8,580 nucleotides of DNA, taken from Synergistaceae bacterium (GTDB lineage Bacteria > Synergistota > Synergistia > Synergistales > Synergistaceae). This document shows positions 1 through 5,895 of the stretch, one piece after another. Both the position numbers and the translations under genes were made by a program. Numbering within the stretch: the stretch's first letter is position 1; every line of letters starts with the position of its first letter. Where the stretch lies: positions 1-8,580 of the forward strand of contig JAUNNW010000058.1 of the NCBI GenBank assembly GCA_030531285.1, read 5' to 3'. The notes under the pieces are model-generated. The model saw nothing but the letters and a program-made list of their open reading frames with translations, searched no databases and was not told the origin of the DNA.

Positions 1-263
1 TAGTAATCAAAACACTGGAACATGAAGAGATGTCCAGAGGCGGTATCGTTCTTCCGGATTCGGCGAAGGAAAAGCCGTTTGAGGGCGAAGTTGTGGCGGT
101 CGGCGACGGCAGAATTACAGATGACGGCAAACGCCAGAAAATGGAAGTCAAAGTGAAAGACAGGGTTGTCTACAGCAAATATTCAGGCACCGAAATCAAA
201 CTTGACGGCGAAGAATATCTCATCCTCAGCGAAAGAGATATTCTTGCGATAGTCACGAAATAA
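1..263 (+). CDS. groES: Co-chaperonin GroES (5' end outside window)
   Basis: GroES is the 10-kDa co-chaperonin; as a heptamer it caps the GroEL ring and closes the cytoplasmic folding chamber. The reading frame is open from the window edge, with complete codons from base 3 (VIKTLEHEE). The methionine at 30-32 is therefore internal, and about 10 N-terminal residues lie upstream. Visible family features are the mobile loop that contacts GroEL (SRGGIVLPDSAKEKP), followed by EGEVVAVGDG, the KVKDRVVYSKYSGTEIK beta-barrel segment and the end EEYLILSERDILAIVTK. The visible 86 residues plus the missing ten fit the usual 94-97. The stop at 261-263 is 15 bases before groEL, as in a standard groESL operon. 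The promoter and any CIRCE operator would be upstream and cannot be judged. Confidence 0.97.
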   Translation, partial: VIKTLEHEEMSRGGIVLPDSAKEKPFEGEVVAVGDGRITDDGKRQKMEVKVKDRVVYSKYSGTEIKLDGEEYLILSERDILAIVTK

Positions 264-264
264 C

Positions 265-270
265 GGGAGG
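265..270 (+). promoter_or_regulatory. Ribosome binding site of groEL
   Basis: GGGAGG starts one base after the groES stop codon and ends 8 bases before the groEL ATG. This is optimal spacing and supports the ATG at 279. Confidence 0.85.
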
Positions 271-278
271 TTTTTATC

Positions 279-1916
279 ATGGCAAAAATTCTTCTTTTCA
301 AGGAAGATGCCCGCAGGGCAATGGAGCGCGGCATCAATAAAGTGGCGGACACAGTTGGAATTACGCTCGGACCTAAGGGCCGCAACGTAGTTCTTGAGAA
401 AAAATTCGGCTCACCGCTTATCACGAACGACGGCGTTACGATTGCCAAGGAATTTGAACTGGAAGATCCGTTTGAAAATATGGGCGCACAGCTTCTTAAA
501 GAAGTCGCGTCAAAGACAAACGATGTCGCCGGCGACGGAACAACGACCGCGACCGTTCTTGCTCAGGCTATGATTCATGACGGCATCAAAAACGTTGCCG
601 CCGGCGCGAACGGTATGCTTATCCGCAAGGGTATGGAACTTGCAACGGCAAACGTTGTTGAAGCGCTCAAAAAGAAAGCGGCGAAGGTTAAAGGGCATGA
701 CGGAATCGCGCAGGTTGCGGCAATTTCAGCCAATGACCAGATGATCGGCGGGCTCATCGCGGACGCTATGGGCAAGGTGGGACAGGAAGGCGTTATCACC
801 GTTGAAGACAGCAAGAGCCTCGGCACGACGCTTGAAACGGTTGAAGGTCTCCAGTTTGACCGCGGCTATCTCAGCCCGTATATGATTACAGACGCAGACC
901 GCATGGAAGCTGTTCTTGAGGACGCCAATATTCTTATCGCAGACAGCAAGATCAGCAATGTCAAGGATATGCTCGGACTTCTCGAAAAGATAGTCCAGCT
1001 TGGCAAGCCGCTTCTTATAATCGCTGAAGACGTGGAAGGCGAAGCCCTTGCAACGCTTGTTGTCAACAAACTCCGCGGCATTCTTCAGGTTGTTGCCGTC
1101 AAAGCCCCGGGATTTGGCGACAGAAGAAAAGAAATGCTCAAGGATATAGCCGCGGTTACGGGCGGCACCGTCGTCAGCGAAGAAGTCGGTCTTAAACTTG
1201 ACACAGCCGGCGTCGAAGTGCTTGGTAAAGCCAAAAAGGTTACGATTACCAAAGAAAATACGACAATCGTCAACGGCAAAGGCGACAAAAAAGACATCGA
1301 AAGCCGCGCTGCACAGATCCGCAAACAGATTGCCGATACAACGTCTGACTACGACAAGGAAAAACTTCAGGAACGCCTTGCGAAACTCAGCGGCGGCGTA
1401 GCGGTTATTCAGGTCGGGGCAGCCACGGAAACAGAGCAGAAAGAACTCAAACTCCGCATCGAAGACGCTCTCAACTCAACGCGCGCGGCAGTTGAAGAAG
1501 GCATCGTCCCGGGCGGCGGCGTGGCGCTTGTAAGCTGCATCAGCGGACTTGAAAAATACATTGACACGCTCAAAGGCGACGTTAAAACAGGAGCTGCGAT
1601 TATTCTCCGCGCGCTTTCAGTGCCTCTTAAAATTATCGCCGAAAACGCAGGCATGAAAGGCGACGTCATCTGCGAAAAAGTTGCGGCGCTCAAAGCAGGT
1701 CAGGGACTTGACGCAACCTCAGGCGAATACGTTGACATGATCAAAGCCGGCATTATTGACCCTGTAAAGGTTACGCGCTATGCTCTCCAGAACGCAAGCT
1801 CAATAGCGGCAATGATTTTGACGACAGACGCGCTTGTTGCCGACAAACCGAAGACAGAACCCGAAATGCCTCAGGGCGCGCCCGGAATGGGCGGAATGCC
1901 CGGCGGTATGTACTAA
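279..1916 (+). CDS. groEL: Chaperonin GroEL (60 kDa, complete)
   Basis: GroEL is the ATP-driven chaperonin that forms a double heptameric ring and folds cytoplasmic proteins with GroES. The 545 residues match the usual length. The N-terminal equatorial domain has the nucleotide-binding TLGPKGRNVVL (residues 29-39), TNDGVTIA with D51, and GDGTTT (85-90) with D86. The C-terminal equatorial domain has the catalytic D396 in RIEDAL and the cpn60 signature AAVEEGIVPGGG (403-414). The apical domain lies between, including KAPGFGDRRKEML (275-287). The tail is Gly/Met rich and ends GGMPGGMY, close to the common GGM repeat tail. All functional residues I looked for are present, with no frameshift. It is the last gene of the groESL operon and is followed directly by a strong terminator. 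It is also the best single gene here for placing the organism. Confidence 0.99.
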   Translation: MAKILLFKEDARRAMERGINKVADTVGITLGPKGRNVVLEKKFGSPLITNDGVTIAKEFELEDPFENMGAQLLKEVASKTNDVAGDGTTTATVLAQAMIHDGIKNVAAGANGMLIRKGMELATANVVEALKKKAAKVKGHDGIAQVAAISANDQMIGGLIADAMGKVGQEGVITVEDSKSLGTTLETVEGLQFDRGYLSPYMITDADRMEAVLEDANILIADSKISNVKDMLGLLEKIVQLGKPLLIIAEDVEGEALATLVVNKLRGILQVVAVKAPGFGDRRKEMLKDIAAVTGGTVVSEEVGLKLDTAGVEVLGKAKKVTITKENTTIVNGKGDKKDIESRAAQIRKQIADTTSDYDKEKLQERLAKLSGGVAVIQVGAATETEQKELKLRIEDALNSTRAAVEEGIVPGGGVALVSCISGLEKYIDTLKGDVKTGAAIILRALSVPLKIIAENAGMKGDVICEKVAALKAGQGLDATSGEYVDMIKAGIIDPVKVTRYALQNASSIAAMILTTDALVADKPKTEPEMPQGAPGMGGMPGGMY

Positions 1917-1937
1917 ACGCAAGAAGTCAGCTGAAAT

Positions 1938-1969
1938 AAAAAATCCCCGATTATTCGGGGATTTTTTTT
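1938..1969. terminator. Two-way intrinsic terminator between groEL and the QueG-like gene
   Basis: The arms AAATCCCCGA (1941-1950) and TCGGGGATTT (1955-1964) pair perfectly around the loop TTAT. The stem can extend by three A-T pairs to 1938 and 1967. A run of eight T (1962-1969) follows on the plus strand. On the minus strand the 3' arm is followed by T-rich sequence (TTTTTTATTT), so the same hairpin can stop the convergent gene. That gene's stop codon (1951-1953) is in the loop, so its last codons form one arm of the stem. Confidence 0.93.
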
Positions 1970-2757
1970 GAGGGATTTCTGAAAGAGCAGGGCAGCGGCG
2001 CTTTGCATTTTCCGCACGTGTCAGCGGCGCCGAGCGAAAGCGTGCGGATAAATTTGTCAATCTGGGCTTTGCAGCGAATTTTGTCATACCGCGCCTGCCC
2101 GTCTTTTATGTACAATGCTTCGCAGGGACAGCGTTTCACACATTCCGCGCAGCTTCCGTCCAGTTTGTAAAGGCAGTATTCAGTGTCAGGACGCGGCGTC
2201 GGCGGCAGTTTCCATTCCGTAACAAAACTTCCGATTCGCCCGCAGCAGCCCTGTTCGGTAATTATCATGTTGTTTATGCCGAATGTGCCGATACCTGCGA
2301 TATACGCTGAACTTCTTTGCGACCAGCTGCTTGTTAAAGACGGGTCTCCGTTATGTTTTTTAATTTCATCGTCTGACGCTTTGGGTATTTTTGCCGTTTT
2401 ATAACCGCGCTTTTCAATTTTTGAACAGACGGCATCAACCGTTTCGGATATAAGCAGATTCGTTTCAAGATAAGCAATATCCCATTCAAGAGAACTTTCT
2501 TCGCCCTTGATATTGCTGTTTGCTATGTCGTGCGCCAGCGGAATGAAAAACACGACAACAGACTGCGCCTGCGGAAGAATTTCCGACGGCAGCAGATGCC
2601 AAGGTCCGGCGATTTTTTTCAGGTCAGCATAGAGGCTGTCATTTGCGCAGGCGATGCCGCAAATGGGAACGCCCCAGCCTGTTGCCGTCTCATGACTGTT
2701 TTTGTAATCCCTGACAAAATCTTTTATCCAGTCAAAAACCATCTCTCTGTTTTGCAC
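1951..2757 (-). CDS. QueG-like (COG1600-type) 4Fe-4S protein, short form
   Basis: A soluble iron-sulfur protein resembling the core of epoxyqueuosine reductase. The family-like core is the stretch around AGIGTFGINNMIITEQGCCGRIGSFVTE (about residues 154-181), comparable to the GLGWIGKNTLLI...LGAVLT region of QueG. A Cys-rich C-terminal ferredoxin part follows, with C195, C203-x2-C206-x3-C210-P, C212, C229 and C248-x2-C251-x5-C257. At 268 residues it is much shorter than QueG (about 350-390) and lacks a HEAT-repeat tail, so queuosine synthesis is not established; an electron-transfer or corrinoid-related reductase is possible. Start choice: a TTG at 2770-2772 would overlap the GGAGG at 2766-2770. 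The GTG at 2755-2757 sits 8 bases after it, which gives 268 residues. An ATG at 2740-2742 is a weaker alternative. No transmembrane segment or signal peptide was seen. It stands alone, convergent with groEL and divergent from the GMP synthetase gene. Confidence 0.8.
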   Translation of the reverse strand: MQNREMVFDWIKDFVRDYKNSHETATGWGVPICGIACANDSLYADLKKIAGPWHLLPSEILPQAQSVVVFFIPLAHDIANSNIKGEESSLEWDIAYLETNLLISETVDAVCSKIEKRGYKTAKIPKASDDEIKKHNGDPSLTSSWSQRSSAYIAGIGTFGINNMIITEQGCCGRIGSFVTEWKLPPTPRPDTEYCLYKLDGSCAECVKRCPCEALYIKDGQARYDKIRCKAQIDKFIRTLSLGAADTCGKCKAPLPCSFRNPSKKIPE

Positions 2758-2765
2758 GAAACATA

Positions 2766-2770
2766 CCTCC
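2766..2770 (-). promoter_or_regulatory. Ribosome binding site deciding the QueG-like start
   Basis: On the minus strand GGAGG is followed by 8 bases and then GTG (2755-2757). It overlaps the in-frame upstream TTG, and an out-of-frame ATG lies one base from it, so both are poor starts. Confidence 0.75.
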
Positions 2771-2792
2771 AATACCCGCTGTGCTTGGAAAA

Positions 2793-2820
2793 ATTATAAT
2801 ATTTTCGCCGTGTTTGTCAA
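2793..2820 (-). promoter_or_regulatory. Consensus sigma-70 promoter of the QueG-like gene
   Basis: The minus strand carries an exact TTGACA (2820-2815) and an exact TATAAT (2798-2793), 16 bases apart. The start of transcription would be near 2786, giving a leader of about 29 bases. The -35 lies inside a 13-base palindrome (2811-2823). Confidence 0.88.
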
Positions 2821-2823
2821 ACA
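2811..2823. repeat. 13-base palindrome over the -35, possible operator
   Basis: TGTTTG-T-CAAACA is a perfect inverted repeat centred on 2817 and covers the whole -35 (2815-2820) of the QueG-like promoter. A repressor bound there would block that promoter. Part of the symmetry is given by the -35 hexamer itself, so chance cannot be excluded. Confidence 0.4.
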
Positions 2824-2851
2824 GGGAAAATCGGCGTTTTGAAATTGTTTC

Positions 2852-2879
2852 TTGCAAATGAACGGCTTGGCAGTATAAT
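2852..2879 (+). promoter_or_regulatory. Sigma-70 promoter of the GMP synthetase gene
   Basis: TTGCAA (2852-2857, 4 of 6 to consensus) and an exact TATAAT (2874-2879) are 16 bases apart. The start of transcription would be near 2886, with a leader of about 39 bases. I saw no purine-riboswitch fold in so short a leader. Confidence 0.7.
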
Positions 2880-2924
2880 TATCAAACGTTAAGGCAAATT
2901 ATATCAGCACAGGGGGTATCATAG

Positions 2925-3905
2925 ATGGACGCAAACAAACGGCCGGAAACAATGCAGCGTATTACAACGCCGGAACTTGCTCAGGCGTTTATTGACGAAC
3001 AGATTGCAGAGGCAAGGAAACAGATTGGGGACAAAAAGGTCCTGCTTGCGCTTTCAGGCGGGGTGGATTCGTCGGTAGTTGCGGCGCTGCTCATTAAAGC
3101 CGTCGGCAGACAGCTTGTATGCGTTCACGTCAACCACGGGCTTCTCCGCAAGGGCGAGCCTGAGCAGGTTGTTGACGTTTTCAGAAATCAAATGGACGCG
3201 AACCTTATTTACGTTGACGCGGCAGACCGTTTCCTTGACAAGCTTGCCGGAGTGGCTGAGCCTGAAAAGAAACGCAAAATTATTGGCGCGGAATTTATCC
3301 GCGTGTTTGAAGAAGAGGCGCGCAAACTTGATGACATAGCGTTTCTCGCGCAGGGAACAATTTATCCCGATATTCTTGAAAGCGGCCCCGTTAAATCTCA
3401 CCACAACGTTGGCGGGCTGCCCGACGATTTCGCGTTTGAGCTTGTTGAGCCTGTTAAATTTCTTTATAAAGACGAAGTACGCGTCGTCGGAAAACAGCTT
3501 GGTCTGCCTGACAATATGGTGTACCGCCAGCCTTTCCCGGGCCCGGGCCTTGGCGTGCGCTGCGTGGGGGCGATTACGCGCGACAGGCTTGAGGCAGTTC
3601 GCGAATCTGACGCGATTCTTCGCGAAGAATTTGCCAAAAACGGGCTTGCAGGCAAGGTATGGCAGTATTTCACGATAGTTCCGGATTTTAAATCCACGGG
3701 CATTACAGACGGGCTTCGCACATACGACTGGCCGGTGGTAATCCGCGCCGTCAACACTGTGGACGCCGTAACCGCTTCGGTTGAAAACGTTCCGTTTGAG
3801 CTGCTTCAGCATATTACGAAAAGAATTACATCCGAAGTTAAAGGCGTCAACAGAGTTCTCTTCGACCTCACACCGAAACCAAGCGGCACAATAGAGTGGG
3901 AATAA
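2925..3905 (+). CDS. guaA: GMP synthetase, ATP-pyrophosphatase subunit without glutaminase domain
   Basis: This enzyme adenylates XMP and aminates it to GMP, the last step of de novo guanine nucleotide synthesis. The PP-loop SGGVDSS is at residues 44-50. Other family blocks are HGLLRKGE (71-78), LAQGTIYPDILES (141-153), KSHHNVGGLP (157-166), RQPFPGPGLGVR (201-212) and the C-terminal dimerization domain ending KPSGTIEWE (318-326). The 326 residues contain no class I glutamine amidotransferase domain. Fused bacterial GuaA is about 510-525 residues with that domain in front. Here only about 35 residues precede the PP-loop region, and a promoter and the ribosome site AGGGGG (2911-2916, 8 bases from ATG) lie directly upstream, so it is not a truncated reading frame. 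It must use a glutaminase subunit encoded elsewhere or free ammonia. In two-subunit naming it would be subunit B (guaAB or guaB-type symbols differ between databases). Confidence 0.93.
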   Translation: MDANKRPETMQRITTPELAQAFIDEQIAEARKQIGDKKVLLALSGGVDSSVVAALLIKAVGRQLVCVHVNHGLLRKGEPEQVVDVFRNQMDANLIYVDAADRFLDKLAGVAEPEKKRKIIGAEFIRVFEEEARKLDDIAFLAQGTIYPDILESGPVKSHHNVGGLPDDFAFELVEPVKFLYKDEVRVVGKQLGLPDNMVYRQPFPGPGLGVRCVGAITRDRLEAVRESDAILREEFAKNGLAGKVWQYFTIVPDFKSTGITDGLRTYDWPVVIRAVNTVDAVTASVENVPFELLQHITKRITSEVKGVNRVLFDLTPKPSGTIEWE

Positions 3906-3940
3906 AAACAGGGAGAGCGTCAGGCTCTCCCTGTTTTTTT
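3905..3940. terminator. Two-way intrinsic terminator between guaA and the carboxylesterase
   Basis: AAAACAGGGAGAGC (3905-3918) pairs perfectly with GCTCTCCCTGTTTT (3924-3937) around the loop GTCAG. Seven T (3934-3940) follow on the plus strand. On the minus strand five T follow the arm, so it can also end the convergent carboxylesterase transcript. The hairpin begins at the last base of the guaA stop codon. Confidence 0.94.
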
Positions 3941-3962
3941 CGCGTTTGTCAAATTATACGGG

Positions 3963-5759
3963 TTATTTGGACGCGGCTTTTGCTTTCTGCGCGTTTTCCA
4001 CGTTTTTCTCCATTATTTTTTTGAAAGCATCTGCCTTGCCCGGAATTTGCGCAATTCTGGCAAGCACCGGCGCAAGCCCGCGGATATGCCTGTAATGCGG
4101 GTTTGTATCAAGCAGCTTCTGTTCAAGTTCAGTGCGTTCTGCTTCAGGATTGTCTTCCATGTGCAGATTTCCCTGCGCCAAAATCATAACTTTTCTTGTG
4201 TCGTCGGTGAAGGGCTGCCACTCAACTGCTTTTCCGTCAGGGTTGTCCTGAGCGGAAAGCGAAGGATTGCCTGTTTTTGCGAAGTTAATCCACATTCTCT
4301 GCAGCTGCTTTGCGTAGGCGCGGTTTTCCTTGGTGTTCTTTGCCTGCTCGTTGTCAAAGTTTCCGAAAACAAACGGCAGCTCAACTGCGTGGCAAGCTTT
4401 AAGTGTTTCCTGCTTGGGTCCTTCTATTTCTTTGTCCACGCGGTAGAAAAATTCTTTTCCGCCCTGTTTTGCGTGGGCTATTGCCTGATACATCTGTCCT
4501 GCGCGGAAGAATTGTCCGTTGCCGAATTCCGTGAGAGCCCATTCTTTGCCGTAGGTTTTTGTCAGAAGGTCCATGAGCTTTGCTGACGTTTCAAGATATT
4601 CAGGCGAGGCGTTTTCCGCAAGCATTTTGTATGTAACGTCGTTGACAAGGTTGAAGAAGTCTATGTCATCGGCAAAGACTTCTATGAAATAGCGCCATTC
4701 GTCTTTTGTAATGCCCTGCATAATCTCTATATCCTTTATTGCCGCGCCGTTCCATGCGCCGAGCGTGTCTGACGGCAGCATCCGCTCGTCAATAATCGGG
4801 AAATTGTAGGTTTGCATTCCGCCTTCGTCAACCCAAAATTTGCTCAGATCTTCGTAGCTGATTTTAATAAGGTCGTCCATATTTTTAGCGCCGAAACGTT
4901 TCATCAGTGTTTTTGTCAGGACTTGGCTGTCTGCCCTTTTTTGTCCGTAGGTGCAGGCTCCGCTCATCGGTATCGCGCGTTTGAACAATCCTTTTGAAAG
5001 CGGGCTTACGACAATGTTGGAGACGCTTCCTCCGCCTGCCGATTCGCCGAAAATTGTTACGCAGTCGGGGTCGCCGCCGAACGCCGCTATGTTTTTCTTA
5101 ACCCATTTAAGCGTTGCGATTTGGTCAAGCAGCGGCAGGTTGCACGCGTCCATATAATTTTCGCCGCCGGGCACCTGTGAGAAATCCACAATCCCCATCA
5201 GCCCGAAACGGTAGGTTGTTACAACGAGTATAACGTCCGGATTTTCACGCACGAAATTAAAACCGTCGTACAGAGGGTCGCTGTGTCCTCCCTGTTCGTA
5301 ACCGCCGCCGTGAATGAAGACCATTACCGGCTTTTTGCTGTTTTTGTCCTTTGAATTTACAAACACGTTAAGCGACAGGCAGTCTTCGCCCTGTTCGTAA
5401 AGAGAGGCTCTCTCGTAGGGGTCAGGCACTTGCAGACAGCTTTTCCCGTCATGGCAGGCTTCAAACACTTTGTCAGACGGAAGCGGTTCCTGCGGGGCTT
5501 TCCAGCGCAAGCTGCCGACAGGCTGCTGCGCGTAGGGAATGCCGCGAAATTCAATAACGTCGCCTGTCTTTTTCCCTACAAAAACGCCGTTTTCGCATTT
5601 TGCGGAAAGAGCCTTGTCGTAACTTCCCGTGATTTCATTGTTCGGCGCATAGTCAAACAACTTTGCCTCGCGGTATCCGCTGTTGCCGCCGCAGAAAGCA
5701 AACAGCGCTGCGGCTGCGCAGATTATTACAACCGCTGCCAAAACAAATTTTTTCTTCAT
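3963..5759 (-). CDS. Exported type-B carboxylesterase (alpha/beta hydrolase)
   Basis: A serine hydrolase of the carboxylesterase/acetylcholinesterase family that cleaves carboxylic esters. An N-terminal signal or anchor (MKKKFVLAAVVIICAAAALF) ends at Cys23 followed by GG. This looks lipoprotein-like, but Phe precedes the Cys, so the lipobox is not canonical. The catalytic set is complete: oxyanion loop HGGGY (150-154), nucleophile S240 in GESAGGG, acid E354 in GITKDEW and H457 in ACHAVELPFVFG. EDCLSLNVF (125-133) is the second family signature. The 598 residues are slightly above the usual 480-560 and include a charged Lys/Ala-rich tail after about 535. The ATG at 5757-5759 follows a purine-rich AAGGGAGAGG at 5774-5765. 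It diverges from the amidase gene, with a 136-base shared promoter region. The natural substrate is not evident. Confidence 0.93.
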   Translation of the reverse strand: MKKKFVLAAVVIICAAAALFAFCGGNSGYREAKLFDYAPNNEITGSYDKALSAKCENGVFVGKKTGDVIEFRGIPYAQQPVGSLRWKAPQEPLPSDKVFEACHDGKSCLQVPDPYERASLYEQGEDCLSLNVFVNSKDKNSKKPVMVFIHGGGYEQGGHSDPLYDGFNFVRENPDVILVVTTYRFGLMGIVDFSQVPGGENYMDACNLPLLDQIATLKWVKKNIAAFGGDPDCVTIFGESAGGGSVSNIVVSPLSKGLFKRAIPMSGACTYGQKRADSQVLTKTLMKRFGAKNMDDLIKISYEDLSKFWVDEGGMQTYNFPIIDERMLPSDTLGAWNGAAIKDIEIMQGITKDEWRYFIEVFADDIDFFNLVNDVTYKMLAENASPEYLETSAKLMDLLTKTYGKEWALTEFGNGQFFRAGQMYQAIAHAKQGGKEFFYRVDKEIEGPKQETLKACHAVELPFVFGNFDNEQAKNTKENRAYAKQLQRMWINFAKTGNPSLSAQDNPDGKAVEWQPFTDDTRKVMILAQGNLHMEDNPEAERTELEQKLLDTNPHYRHIRGLAPVLARIAQIPGKADAFKKIMEKNVENAQKAKAASK

Positions 5760-5796
5760 GTCGTCCTCTCCCTTGTGTTAAATTTGTGTAACTGAC

Positions 5797-5807
5797 GGTA
5801 TTATACC
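5797..5807 (-). promoter_or_regulatory. Extended -10 promoter of the carboxylesterase, in a small palindrome
   Basis: On the minus strand TGG directly precedes an exact TATAAT (5805-5800), forming an extended -10. No good -35 is seen 16-18 bases upstream. The -10 lies in the 11-base palindrome GGTAT-T-ATACC (5797-5807). Transcription would start near 5793, giving a leader of about 34 bases. Confidence 0.7.
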
Positions 5808-5826
5808 ACAGGAGTGCGAGAGCGGA

Positions 5827-5855
5827 ATGCAATATGCCGAACTTTGTGATACAAT
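5827..5855 (+). promoter_or_regulatory. Extended -10 promoter of the amidase
   Basis: TGA directly precedes TACAAT (5850-5855), an extended -10 with one mismatch. A weak -35, ATGCAA (5827-5832), is 17 bases upstream. Transcription would start near 5862, giving a leader of about 34 bases. The -35 area overlaps that of the opposing carboxylesterase promoter. Confidence 0.62.
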
Positions 5856-5882
5856 AACGGCGCAGTTAATCAATATAACAAC

Positions 5883-5887
5883 GGAGG
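5883..5887 (+). promoter_or_regulatory. Ribosome binding site deciding the amidase start
   Basis: GGAGG lies 8 bases before the ATG at 5896-5898. The frame is open further upstream from an ATG at 5827, but that codon has no ribosome site, overlaps the promoter and would put 23 polar residues in front of a good signal peptide. Confidence 0.85.
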
Positions 5888-5895
5888 TCTTTGAA

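Noticed and set aside
30..32. Internal ATG as the start of groES
   Set aside because: The frame continues upstream with the family sequence VIKTLEHEE, so the gene is cut by the window edge rather than starting here.
2758..2772. TTG start giving the QueG-like protein five extra residues
   Set aside because: The TTG overlaps the only good Shine-Dalgarno sequence, so that sequence cannot serve it. GTG at 2755-2757 has ideal spacing.
3054..3812. 252-codon open frame on the minus strand inside guaA
   Set aside because: It lies wholly antisense to a well-supported gene, has no family resemblance, and its composition is what codon bias on the other strand produces.
3945..3965. TTGACA- and TATAAT-like sequences on the minus strand after the carboxylesterase stop
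   Set aside because: The elements are in the wrong order (TATAAT before TTGACA), so they cannot form a promoter.
4047..4586. 179-codon plus-strand frame rich in Cys, Phe and Leu within the carboxylesterase
   Set aside because: It is a shadow of the minus-strand gene; the apparent hydrophobicity comes from reading its codons in reverse complement.
5827..5895. Upstream ATG extending the amidase by 23 residues
   Set aside because: The codon lies in the promoter -35 area and has no ribosome site. The ATG at 5896 has GGAGG at 8 bases and starts a proper signal peptide.
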